This document shows positions 22,000-33,236 of a DNA stretch of 64,000 nucleotides, piece after piece (the stretch's first letter is position 1; each line of letters opens with the position of its first letter). The stretch spans positions 33,837,548 through 33,901,547 of the forward strand of contig NC_057769.1 in the NCBI RefSeq assembly GCF_010389155.1, in the 5' to 3' direction. Source of the DNA: Erigeron canadensis. Taxonomy: Eukaryota > Streptophyta > Magnoliopsida > Asterales > Asteraceae. The notes beneath the pieces were generated by a model. It saw nothing but the letters and a program-made list of their open reading frames with translations. It did no database searches and was not told where the DNA came from. A program made the position numbers and the translations under genes.

Positions 22000-24839
22000 T
22001 ACATTATGCCTCGTTAAAACCCTACTAGAGAAAACCCAGTGGGACAAAAATCTAGTGAAGGGAAAAGAGTACATAATTCTTTTGATACGCTTGGGGATGT
22101 TACCTCATTAAAAACCTTGACAGGAAAACCCAGTGGGACAAAGCCTTGCTTAAGGGAAAAAAAGTGCAACGCGTATCTTTTCTCCCTCATGATCACATCA
22201 CTTAAAATACTTATCAATCCTAAACATATTCAATGTTTGGCATATTAAGTGTCCGAATAGAATAGATCTTATTGCTTCAATATCAATGCTTCAGTGACAC
22301 TTCAAACTCAACACTATGATCATTATCTTGAAAGTCAATGGGGGCATTACAACATCATGTGACCTCATAAGCATGAGAGTCATTTATCTTTAAGATTCAT
22401 AAACCAATACAAACCTTATCTTTTACTACACATTCAATTATTCAATCATTATTGGACACTCCCTCAGAGTTCCATCGATATTCAAATCATCAAAATTGCA
22501 TGAACTTTATGTCATATCAAAAGCCGGATTTCTTTATAAGTTTCAAACATAATATTTTCTATTCTCGAGAACTTTTCACACGTGTTTCAAGCGTTTTAAA
22601 TCATGTGACATGCTTCATTCATTTTATATCTCTCAAATGAGCCCCATTCTTATTCTTTTAGACGCGAATCAAAATTTTCTCATTTTGCCAGACTTTTAAT
22701 TTAGTTGCTTCCACCAAGTTTCTTCAATCTCAAGTGCTTGGACTTCATGTCCCAAACTACTAGCGTCTTTTCATCTTTGGCCAATTATCCATATCATATC
22801 AATTTATGTGCATGCATGCTTTCAAGATCCTCACCATATATACTCTTAGCGCTATCATATTCAATCAATCTCGACGTTGTTTTATTTATATTTCGATTCC
22901 ACAATTCTCTAGACATGTTACACTCATTGAGATCTCATTATTTCCAGGTACCCGGGGTTTCTCAAAAACCTCCATGTCTAGTTTCTCATCATCAATCTCC
23001 TTTTTTGGGGACTTTGTACCTCGACTTTGACCATCTAAATTTTATGCTCCTTTTATTTTGAGGCTTTATTTTGGAATCGACTTTTCTATCACTCATTATC
23101 AATCGGAGCATAAGCAGTTCTTTGGTCAGTTCACATTGCTGGCAATTACTAATATTCTGAATGAATTATCCCACAAACTTTATGCTTATATTCATTGGTG
23201 TGAGGATCTTTGATAATTCATTCTTACTTCTTTAGCTGCTTTCCACTTTCCCTAATGTTGGGAACATCTCCCCCTAATTTTGGGAATACTACATGTCAAT
23301 GAAAAACTTAAGCCATAAACAGATATTCCAATGATGGCTTTATTGAATACGTACACCTCTTTCATGTTCCAACTCATACCCAAAATAGCCATACTAATGT
23401 CTAGTGTAATCAGACAGTTTCGAACTGAATCAAAGCATAAGCTTACACACTTCCAAGGTACGTCTATTTTCCCAACATTCTTTCCAACATTCTTTGAAGT
23501 CTCATCTTTGTGCATTGTGGTGGAGCAACTTAATCATATATTGCATATTCAAAACTCTTATGAGACATATGGGGTTTCTGACCATAAACCAATTTCAATG
23601 GGGGAGGAACACTATTGACATGATGCGAGTTCATATTATTGCATGTTAAATAACATGGCCCCAAATCACAAGTCATTCATTTTTGTTCTCAAATATTCAT
23701 TACAAAATCAATTATTATTGCCAATACAAAATGGAACTTGCTCTCAATCTTACAAGATGAGCAATAAATTACGCAAACTTCATGTTGCGACTTTGATGAC
23801 CCATTTAGACGATGCATCGATTTAAAACAATAAATGGTCAATATGGACGATGTATAGGCCTACTTACGTCTCCTTTGTATATGTTCCATTAAATTAAAAA
23901 GGTTATATTCAATCCTTATCTTTCTTAGCATATACTTTCTTATGGAGCAAATGACTTCTATTTTAATCATCACTTATAAAAATCTCTTTCACTTTTCAAT
24001 ATATTTCGCATCACCATTGACCTGGATGGTCCAACCGGTCATGCCAATTACTCGACCAATCAATATCTATTAAGTTTCGTCTAGACTCATGTGTGCTTTA
24101 GTACAAGCCACGAAATACATGATAGATATATTAGTGTATAGCGATAGCAAACAGTATACTGATAAACAATGTGATATCAATATCTAAACATTATACCATT
24201 AAATTAGCAATTAGCATATAGCATATAGCATAGAAGTGCTAAAATTGAAATTTAATAATCCATTAAATCACCACTCAGATTTAAAACTATTCATGACAAT
24301 TTGTTCTTCGTGTAATATAGTTTGCTTTCTTTTAGATGAATTAATTACTTGCGCACCTCCATTCCTCACAATTTATCATGTTTGATGAATTAAAACGAAT
24401 TAAAAGTTCAAAATATTTGGTAATCTTGTTCTGTTAATTAATGATAAGTTTATCAAGTATTAACATTACGTAGTGTCTTATATATATTACATCATGAATA
24501 AAAGTGGGCTATTGATATAAACCCATCATGTCTATAACCTTTCAAGGTATAGGAAATATATTGCATCCAGGAAAAGAAAAATAAAAAACTCAAAATTTAC
24601 CATCAAATAAAATTTAATTTTATTCTTACAGTTTGATAATTAATATAAACTCCACAATTGACCAAAACTTAACTTTGGGTATGCAATATAAATAGTCAAT
24701 TTTTCTTCGATAAAATAACTTGTATGCTAACATGAATCAATATGACATATTAAAGTGAATTTCATCTAAATAGCGACATGTATAAAAATGTTGAATACAA
24801 GTATACAACCAATCAATAATAAGTATCGGTAAAGACTTA
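22000..24839. other. Decayed interior of the minus-strand element
   Basis: AT-rich, with short frames in all six phases and no recognisable gag or pol motif on either strand. I could not support any gene. Confidence 0.4.
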
Positions 24840-25725
24840 TAGCGCTGGATGTTAATAGCAACTGTTTAATTAGTGATCGCTTTGATAGCTCGAGAGGATG
24901 GAGCTGGAAATGGCGCAGACCTCTCATCACTATACGAGAGAACGATCAGGTCCAACATCTTGTCAACTTACTCCCTACTCGGCTGGACAATGGCAACGAC
25001 AAGTGGATTTAGGATCTAAATGGTAAGTCTTCGTTTTCTGTTGCTCAAGTTCGAAACTATTTTGACAGTCATAACTCTAATAACTCTAATGTTATAAAAA
25101 CAAAATGGATTAAGCTGGTCCCCAAAAAGTTAACCTTTTTGTTTGGAGATTGAGAAGAGAAGCTATCCCCTCTACTATCAATCTTTTTTCCAGAGGTGTT
25201 GATGTGGATTCTTTTCGTTGCACTTTATGTCAAAATGGAGTGGAAACTACTGATCATTTGTTCAATCGTTGCAACTGTGCAAACGACACAAGGACCCTTC
25301 TTTGCGCATGGATTGGCTTCAAAATCCCGAGTGTGAAACCCGAAGAAGTGCTGGAGTGGAGTGATAAACTCAAAGTGGATGCAACGAATCGAAAAAGGCT
25401 CCAGGCCATTCTTTACACTTGGTGGTGGACTTTGTGGAAAGTGAGGAATAACAAGGTGCATAACAAGGTACAAGACACACCAGCTCAAGTTTTCAACGAT
25501 ATTGTCTCCATAGCTTACTTGTGAGTTCACAATCGTGACAAGAAGGATAATACGGATTGGAAGGATTGGCTTGTGTCTCCATTTAGTACTGCATAATGGC
25601 TGTTTTGTTTGGTTACTGCTGTTTTGGTTTGTTTATTTTTATAATGGTATAGTTGTAACTTAGACCTCTAGGACCTTGCTAGAATGTTCATTATTAATAA
25701 AATTATTATTTTGCTGTTAAAAAAA
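24840..25725 (+). mobile_element. 5'-truncated LINE insertion with poly(A) and 19-bp target repeats
   Basis: The 886-bp insert is flanked by AAGTATCGGTAAAGACTTA at 24821-24839 and 25726-25744 and ends in an A run (about 25719-25727, overlapping the repeat). A long target duplication, poly(A) tail and loss of the 5' end are the classic marks of target-primed reverse transcription. It lies within the minus-strand LTR element, so it is younger than that insertion. The remaining coding part is the zinc-binding C-terminal region of LINE ORF2. Confidence 0.9.
25085..25595 (+). pseudogene. LINE ORF2 C-terminal zinc-binding (zf-RVT) region
   Basis: The frame reads ...KKVNLFVWRLRREAIPS, then CTLCQNGVETTDHLFNRC, matching the zf-RVT domain at the end of plant L1 ORF2 (C-x2-C...H-x4-C spacing). 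It continues to a C-terminal WKVRN motif. There is a stop at 25522, after which homologous sequence seems to continue a little. The reverse transcriptase and endonuclease are absent because of 5' truncation. Confidence 0.8.
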
Positions 25726-25745
25726 AAGTATCGGTAAAGACTTAA

Positions 25746-26858
25746 TATCACTAACCTGAAAAAATATATATAATATTATTTTGAACATGTAAATTCTTTA
25801 GCCTTACGATATTCAAGAATTTTTTTTCATGCGATTCTAATGCTTAGATCAACACATAAACAACAAATAGCTAAACATGTATCTTAATGAGAATCATCAG
25901 ATTGATTTGAATTTTCGATCATTCTGAATAAATAATTTATTTGATCAAATTCAAAGTTGGTTTTAATTAAGAAGATCATACACTTCTTTGATCTTTTAAA
26001 CTTGTTTAATTATGAAATCCAACAAATTAAATTTATCGATACCCACCATCATATACATACTATTCTTCTTTTTTCTTTCCCTCAAGAATTTATCAGTTTA
26101 AGAAAAATAACTAATTGCTTTTACAAAAGATTTATATATCGTAATCCTTCATTAGCAACATAAAATGTTATACAAGCAAATAATGGTGATACATCAACCA
26201 CTTTATATAATCGAAATCTTAGATAAACTAATTGATCAACTAGCAAATCGGTATTAACTAATAAATCAAATAATAAAGTGGAACGTTTTACCTGAAGCGA
26301 ATGTTTTCCGCTAAAGTCGTCTGGTCTCTCACCGGATTTTGGAACTCAGCCCTACTAAACGAACGAAACAATACAAGCATCGTAACAAGAACGAAACGCA
26401 CTACTCGTAACAAACTAGAAAGCAACACCTAGCTATGACCATGACGTACTATATCTTGATCCACATCTAAGCAATTTGTTAATTCGATAATTGTAGTAAT
26501 ATTATGGGTAATAATTATCTTCTACTCAAAATCAATTAAAAAAATTATTTTTAACTCTCTGCCGAACATTCATGAAGGTTACGTTTTTAGATCGGATTTT
26601 GAAACTCAATCGTTAAAAAAAAAAAAAAAATCCTAACATTATTAGCATATAAAAGAAAAATCAAATGACTCAAGTGAGTACGTAATAGTTGTTGAAAGAT
26701 AATTAGGTCCTAAAGAATAAATGATGTATCCATTAATTGAAAATAACCAATAAGAATTAGTGAATAAAGTTTTGACACGATGTGAAACAAAAAAAATCAG
26801 TAAACCTCAAAAGTTTAGTTTGGCCAAAATTTTATTTAAACAGAACGTGCTGATAACG
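25746..26858. other. Rest of the minus-strand element interior
   Basis: AT-rich, no gene supported. Bases 26800-26858 form the leader next to the 5' LTR and the primer-binding-like sequence. Confidence 0.4.
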
Positions 26859-27069
26859 TGTTATAAAACTAAATTAAAGAAACCAAACAATAAAGAAAAA
26901 AGAGAAAATAGAGATAAAGGAGAATCGTTTTATTAATATCACCAATATAAGAGTTTATATAGATACAACAATGGAGTGCTTTCAAAGAAATTAATCTCCT
27001 AATACAATTCCAAGATCTTTAAATATCTCGTTACCATATATGGATATCCATTTAATATTTATTCATAAT
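26859..27069 (-). repeat. 5' LTR of the minus-strand element
   Basis: Right member of the pair; begins TGTTATAAAAC on the plus strand. Divergence from the left copy is several percent by eye, so the insertion is older than the copia at 34998. Confidence 0.7.
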
Positions 27070-27255
27070 AAAAACAAAATTAACAAAAAAAAAAAACCAC
27101 TTTTTTTTTTCAATCTTTAATCAATATGCAATAAATTTTCCATAATTAAGTTCCAACATTTCCAAAATCCAATCATAGATATAAAATCTGCCATATATAC
27201 CGAGCTAATTAAAATTTTTAAAAGATAAACGATTTATAAATCTGCATATATAAAC

Positions 27256-28077
27256 GGGAAGTGATTCTTACACGGATCTTTTTGATTCATACACGGAATA
27301 TGAAGATGAAATTACGGGGCCACCCTCAATTTTGTTTACCCAATGCGATAGTCAACACCACCATGATCTTCTCATTTTTTGTTTTTTTTTTTAACTCATG
27401 AGTTCTTTCATTTCATCGGTTAACAACTAACATAGTTACAAATCTAATACCCGTATATTGCATCTTAATTTTACAGGATACATGATAGAAAATAGGTATA
27501 ACAATAAAATATGAACTTTTCCTTTTTAACTACAAAATTCTTTTATGGTAATAAAATCTGATGATTATACAAGTAAAACACAAAATTGATGCAAATTAAA
27601 TAACAATGCGATAAACCTTGGATTTCACGAAGAAACATTTTGCGAAGTTCATCAACTTAAATAACAACACGATTAACTTTCGATTCCGCGATTACGTTTT
27701 TGGGTTTTGTAGATTGTTATGGTTTCTGAATGTTTTGATACTTGCGTTTATTAAGGCTTATGCGAGTTTCTCAACCTCTCTAAAGCTTATGACACGTATT
27801 TGGTGTTGTGATGATCACGATATGTGGGACTGATTGAGGATGATGATAGATTGATGATGAGATGAAGCCATGAGAAATTTTAATGGATCAAAATTGAATG
27901 GGTTGTCAACAGATCTAAAAGAAATTTGATGATTGAAAGCAGAAGAGATGACATGGTCATGGTAGAATGGGATTTAAGTTTTCTTGTCCGGTGGAATTGA
28001 CTATTAAAGGGTATTATAGGAATTAGACTAAAGTTTCCGTAAAACTATAAAAACCTTCCGTGTTAATATCACCTCCC
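27256..28077. mobile_element. Non-autonomous TIR element, 822 bp
   Basis: Termini GGGAAGTGATTCTTACACGG and, inverted, GGGAGGTGATATTAACACGG match at all but a few positions. Both ends are flanked by TAAAC (27251-27255 and 28078-28082). No transposase is encoded; the longest frame inside (27618-27833) resembles nothing and is probably incidental. The superfamily is not certain from these ends. Confidence 0.65.
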
Positions 28078-28082
28078 TAAAC

Positions 28083-28559
28083 TATATAAATAAGTAGTAA
28101 AACGAAGAATAACATGCATGCATCCTCACCTCCATTATCAACAAATTTCGCTAGTATGTTATGGAGATGGAGGGTAGCTAGCTACTAGCTAGGTGCGTAT
28201 AGTATGTTAAACTCATTATAAGCCGGCTTACCAGAGATCACTTACCTTTCTTAATCTTTTCAAGCTCTTTGATTTGCAATTAATTACTTGGTCTTTTTTT
28301 TTTTTTTTTTTTTCATTTTATTCTTTCGTTTGTCCTAATCATCATAAAAATGACTTCCATAGAAGATTTTTGACTTTTCAAAAGTACATTTGCTAGTGAT
28401 TTTCATTTCTAAATTATATATGATAAATTTTACTAATGATAACTTATCTACGAATACATGTATTTGGATTAAAACCATAATTATCAAAATTATATTTAAA
28501 ATACCCCTAATTATGCAACATTTATGATAATTGCGGGTTTATCCCTTAAACAGTTGGGA
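28083..28559. other. Spacer before A2
   Basis: Parts resemble 6360-6500 and 52080-52160 of the other units (AACATGCATG, CTCCATTATCAACA). Contains a T homopolymer at 28294-28312. No gene. Confidence 0.4.
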
Positions 28560-28933
28560 GATGAAACTTTCTAGATGAATGATCTAAAAAATACGCCACA
28601 ATGAAACAGAAAGGAAATTAACACGTTCACATTTGTCACCAATGAGCAGTGGTATTCACATACACAAAACAAATTAAAAATGTCGACTTAATTAAAAACA
28701 ACCAAGTGGCCGGAATGATGCCAAACTGAGTTAATTGTTGCTTAAAAATATTATCAGCCGCCTGCCACTTTGTGATATATAAATACATCATCTAATTGCT
28801 GATCTAGCAAGATTAAAAACACATTCAATTTTTTAAGCTTGTAAACCTCTTCAATTCCCCGTAATTGCTACTACTGCTTCTCATCTTACATTCCTTCTCT
28901 TTTTTCATTTTTTCTAATCACTAAAATATAATA
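28560..28933 (+). promoter_or_regulatory. Conserved promoter and leader of the A2 module
   Basis: Parallel to the A1 block: ATACGCCACAATG, CACCAATGAGCAG, CAAGTGGCCGGAAT, and a TATATAAATA box at 28776-28785. The leader ends at AATAATGTC. There is an extra 50-bp segment before the TATA box relative to A1. Confidence 0.6.
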
Positions 28934-29067
28934 ATGTCTTCAATTCAACAGTTCGAACATCTCAAAATCTCACTCAAAATTTTAGAATCGGCCACCAACA
29001 AATTTAGTGACACCAACTTTATCGGACGTGGTGGGTTCGGGAAAGTTTATAAAGAAGAAATTCTTCT
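28934..29067 (+). pseudogene. Broken kinase module A2, 5' part
   Basis: ATG at 28934 in the same context as the other A modules. It encodes 44 codons up to the glycine loop (IGRGGFGKVYKEEILL). It is cut at 29067 by the terminal TGTTGG of a minus-strand copia. The missing middle of the exon, equivalent to residues 46-85 of the intact copy (about 120 bp, including the catalytic AVK lysine and helix C), is not found on the other side of the element. The gene was therefore damaged by more than a simple insertion. Confidence 0.85.
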
Positions 29068-29519
29068 TGTTGGAAAAATAATGATTCGTATTATAAATAT
29101 AATGTAAAACATGATTAATAACACTAACCTGAAGATCCTGTGGAACCTGTTAGTTGATTCAGCATTCTTGCCATTGAGATTGGTTCCCAAATTAAGGTGA
29201 TTATAGGTTAGATGGGGAAGAAGAGAAAACACACACACACAAATAATGGTGGACGAAAATTAGTGATGGATTAGTTACTAATGACTTGATTATGTTATAT
29301 TTATATATATAACATTTATACTTAGCCCCATTGGTGTTTTGTGTAATGTGTATTATTAGTCTCTTTAATTCTAATCACCTAATGGGAAACCCTATATTAT
29401 GTCATTAATAGTAAATACGCCCATCGTATATTTACCGACATAAGGATTTCAATTATTTGTCAATTATCATATCGGACTGATATATGATCGGTGAAGGTCA
29501 CAACTACGTGAGTCCAACA
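29068..29519 (-). repeat. 3' LTR of the A2 copia, 452 bp
   Basis: On the plus strand it runs from TGTTGGAAAA to GTCCAACA, so the minus strand reads TGTTGGACTC...TTTTCCAACA. It is directly followed on the plus strand by TTCTCCCACTTG, the complement of the polypurine tract. Confidence 0.85.
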
Positions 29520-29532
29520 TTCTCCCACTTGA
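29520..29532 (-). other. Polypurine tract of the A2 copia
   Basis: Minus strand CAAGTGGGAGAA immediately before the LTR; the usual plus-strand primer of copia elements. Confidence 0.75.
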
Positions 29533-29845
29533 CCAAGCGATCATTTATCTATGAGTATCACAGTTAATCCGGCCGGGATAATACTCATTTTGTTTTAAAC
29601 CGAAATCATAGCCAATAAGTACAGTCGTAGAGGAGAACATCAACTCAGGACCCCCACTAGTCAAACTATGACTCAAATTTAAAACTAAATTAAGCAATGA
29701 TCAATTGACTAAGACAAATTTTATTACAGTAATGTCCATACATCATTATGCATGCTGAATGTAAATAATAGACAAACAAAATCTGAATACAGAGGAAAAT
29801 TTTATTAAATTTAATAATAATGACCATGACAAGTACAATATGCTA

Positions 29846-31763
29846 TCAAATTAAATCTTTTGTAAGCCCCATCTTCGACACGTGTCCTACGAAGATATTA
29901 GGAGGAAGACCTTTGGTCATCGGATCCGCTAGCATATCATTTGTACTTATGTACTCAATACAAAGAACATTTTCCTCAACCCGTTCGCGTACAAACAGAT
30001 ACTTTGTATCGAGGTATAGTCCAGCGCCAGTCGAACTGTTACTGTTCGAGAAAGTTACGGCAGTTGAGTTATCACAGTAAAGCTTCAATGGTCTAGAAAT
30101 AGAATTGACGATTTTAAGTCCACTCACAAGGTTCCTTAACAACATTCCATGACAAGTGGCATTGTAAACGGCAATATATTCAGCCATCATGGTGGACGTT
30201 GCAGTCAGTTTCTGTTTATGACTCCGCCAAGAGATAGGTCCGCCAGCTAACATGAAAATATATCCAGAAGTAGATTTCTTATCCCCCTTGCTTTTAGCAA
30301 AATCGGAATCAGAATATCCTACTACTTCTAAGTCATCACTCCTTCTAAAAGTTAGTTTGTAGTCTTTGGTCCCTTCCAGATATCGTAGAACCTTTTTAGC
30401 CGCTTTCCAGTGTGCCAATCCAGGATTAGACAAATAACGTCCTAGCATACCGGCGATGTAAGCGATATCTGGTCGAGTGCAGACTTAAGCATACATAATG
30501 CTCCCAACTACAGATGCATAAGGTATCATCCTCATCTGCTCCTTTTCAATCTCAGTACTCGGGGTTTGGAAAGAAACGAATACGTCTCCTTTAACTACTG
30601 GAGCTACAGTGGGCGAGCAGTCCTGCATTTTATAGCGTTCCAGAATACGGTCAATATAGGCTATTTGAGAAAGACCCAGAACACCATTACGCCTATCCCG
30701 GTGTATTTTGATACCTATGACATAAGAGGCCTCACCGAGATCTTTCATGTCAAAATTCTGCGAAAGCATGCGCTTCGTTTCATGCAGCATATCCAAGTTG
30801 TTACTTGCAAGTAGGATGTCATCTACGTACAAAACGAGGATTATGAAGTTACTCCCACTGATCTTGAGATAGGTGCATTGATCCACTGGATTCTTTAAGA
30901 AATCTTGTCCTTTCATGACTTCATCGAACTTAAGGTACCATTGACGTGACGCTTGTTTCAACCCATATATGGACTTCTTCAACTTGCAGACCATGTGCTC
31001 TTTACCTTTTGGAATGAATCCTTCAGGCTGCCACATGTATACGTCTTCTTCCAAGTCTCCATTAAGAAAAGCGGTCTTGACATCCATCTGATGTAACTCG
31101 AGATCAAAATGAGCTACTAGTGCCATGACGATCCTTAGGGAATCTTTACGAGACACAGGAGAAAAGGTCTCTTGATAATCAATTCCAGCCTTTTGAGTAT
31201 AGCCTTTTGCAACCAGTCTAGCCTTATAGCGTTCAACATTTCCATTCGAGTCTAGTTTGGTTTTGAAAACCCATTTACAGCCTGTTGGTTTGGATCCTTC
31301 AGGAAGTTCAACCAAATCCCAAACGTCGTTATGTTTCATGGAATTAAGCTCCTCAATCATGGCGTCATTCCATTTAGAGGCTTGGTTACTATTAATGGCT
31401 TCTTGATAAGAGGTAGGATCAGTAAGCTTTCCAATGTCCTCATCTTCAGCTAAGAAGGTGACATAATCATCAAAATTTGTGGCCCTTCGTTTCCTGGATG
31501 ATCTTCTAAGTTGAATTTCGGGTTCTGTAACGGAAGGTCCTTCATCATTCGCAACATCAACATTATGATTAGGAGGAGGATTCTGATTAGGAGAAGGATG
31601 ATCATTGATATTAGCAGCGTTGTGATTAGGAGAAGGTTGATCAGTGGTTTGAGCAGCGTTGGGTACAAGAGGAATTATCGGAGGACTAATAACCGACGAG
31701 TGGTTTCCCCCCGCATCTTGTACATCATGCAAATCCAAGTTATGATTTGTTGTGCTCCCACTG
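29846..31763 (-). pseudogene. copia pol fragment: reverse transcriptase and RNase H
   Basis: The upstream frame (31738 to 30485) carries a copia [55 protein letters not shown] and the catalytic LYVDDILLA, then DLGEASYVIGI. A single TAA at about 30486 separates it from RNase H (30448 to 29846: GYSDSDFA, STSGYIFMLAGG.ISW, AEYIAVYNA, LYCDNS.AV, DMLADPMTKGLP). Normal family members have Gln there, consistent with one C-to-T change. Integrase is missing through truncation. Without the 5' half and with a stop, it cannot move on its own. Confidence 0.9.
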
Positions 31764-32432
31764 ATCTCCCTTATAGGATTTTGCGACGAGAGTGGTGAGT
31801 ATATACTTGTTTATGAGTATCTATCTAAGAGAAGTCTCGACTTACATATACATAGCACCGATCTCTCTTGGCGTCAACGCCTTATCATATGCCTAAAGGC
31901 TGCAATGGGACTACAATATCTTCATGAACCTCTGGAGGGGACTAGTCAGCAAAGAGTGTTACACCGGGATATCAAAAGTGCAAATATATTACTGGATCAC
32001 AATTGGATACCTAAGATAGCAGATTTTGGTTTGTCTAAACTGGGTCCTGCTAACCGACAATTTAGTTTTCTTTTTTCAGCTGCAGTAGGTACACTGGAGT
32101 ATTGTGATCCCGAATACGAGCGTACATGCATGTTGACAAAAGAAATCGACGTCTATTCTTTTGGTGTGGTTTTGTTCGAAGTTCTTTGTGGAAGACTATG
32201 TATACTACAAAAGTATAACGATATTCGTAGATCTCTGGCGGAATTATCAAGGAAACGCTACGATGAAAATAAAATGGATACAATTATTCCTATTGGTCTA
32301 CATAATAATGTTTCTCCAGAAAGTTTTGAAAGGTTTATGGCAATAGCGTATCAATGTTTGCACTTAAACCGTACTGAACGACCAACAATGGGTAAAGTTG
32401 TGGAAGAGCTTAGATTTGCACTTGATTATCAA
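31764..32432 (+). pseudogene. Broken kinase module A2, 3' part
   Basis: Resumes the A2 exon at ISLIGFCDESGE and runs open to the phase-0 donor CAA|GTACGT at 32432. It keeps HRDIKSANILLD, DFGLSKLG, a canonical DPEY (unlike A1 and A3, which have DPLY), DVYSFGVVLFEVLCGR and the final RPTMGKVVEELRFALDYQ. It aligns without stops to the intact copy from residue 86 on. Only the transposon and its associated deletion break this module. Translation from an internal start would give a fragment lacking the N-lobe. Confidence 0.85.
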
Positions 32433-33236
32433 GTACGTTTTATCTAAATCTTTATATCTATTTAAATAAGTTGGAATTCATGCTATAAATTACTTTAGTA
32501 CATTTAATCTTTATATTAAGTTAATTTGTATAGAAAATAACTTTTTTGGAAGCTGGTAATTAGGTTATCATTCTTAAAAGAAAAATATAATCGAGATTTC
32601 TAAAACGAACCAAAAATAAATTATTTGATGTTTGGTTTGCGGATTTCATATGATTTGGAATTAGATTAAGTTAGGATTTTTGAAATTCCAGATGTATATA
32701 TGTCCTAGTTGACTTTTGTTTTGTTTTTTTTTGAACTTTGTAAATAATTTTATTTGTGTTATATAATATTTGATATATAATATTTGATACAAATAATTTT
32801 TCAATTATTATCCACACTTTTAGTTAGCGTGAATAAGTTTTAAATTTGTTCACGGGTGTTAATTATGTTGAACTAAAAAAGTGAAAAAATTAATTCACAT
32901 TGAAAATTGTGGTATTCTAAAAGTTCACAACTTTTAGTGTGAAAAAAATTCCAGTTCTATCAATATAATATAATATCTCTTATATATCTACAAATATACT
33001 AAAACAGGATTGTGTATTCTTTTAATCAACACTTGGCGTATTCCTTGCACGACATGTGTCACTTTTGGTATAATTAAAAAAAATTCTAAATTCATAATTA
33101 CCTAATTGTAATCAAATACTAATATTTCTTTAGTTTAATATAAAAAATAATATTGATCGATACTTGGCGCATTCCTTGCACGACATGTGTCACTTTGGTG
33201 TAACTAAAAAAAGAATTTTAATTCATAATTACCTAA
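32433..33236 (+). other. Presumed intron 1 of unit 2, left part
   Basis: AT-rich with no gene. It includes a tandem duplication: copy 1 at about 33024-33110 and copy 2 at about 33153-33236, sharing CTTGCACGACATGTGTCACT and TTCATAATTACCTAA. Copy 2 is split by the Helitron and resumes at 34506. Confidence 0.6.

Larger units (their letters stand above)
21763..27069 (-). mobile_element. Minus-strand LTR element with about 210-bp LTRs
   Basis: Direct repeats at 21763-21969 and 26859-27069 differ by scattered substitutions and small indels. Just inside the right copy, read on the minus strand, is ACGTTATCAGCACG, a primer-binding-like sequence. Just inside the left copy is a purine run (minus strand AAAAAGAGGGAG) acting as polypurine tract. 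This sets the orientation as minus. The interior has no intact frame. Bases 22014-22160 carry two copies of an AAAACCCAGTGGGACAAA phrase that I recall from 3' non-coding regions of copia elements. Flanks resemble GAAAC/AAAAC, a 5-bp target duplication with one mismatch. Unit 1 (2755-2890) lacks the element. Confidence 0.65.
29068..31763 (-). mobile_element. Truncated copia retrotransposon inside A2
   Basis: The minus-strand element retains its 3' LTR (29068-29519), polypurine tract, RNase H and reverse transcriptase. It ends abruptly at about 31763, before integrase, protease, gag and the 5' LTR. The left junction is the clean LTR terminus. The right junction shares ATCTC with both partners, suggesting a deletion repaired at microhomology. 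That deletion removed the 5' half of the element together with about 120 bp of the kinase exon. Confidence 0.85.

Noticed and set aside
22014..22217. Minus-strand frame with CPTGFSL-like repeats
   Set aside because: A duplicated non-coding phrase near the 3' LTR, not a protein-coding gene.
22452..23618. Several 60-118 codon frames
   Set aside because: They overlap each other on both strands in AT-rich decayed element DNA and show no motif.
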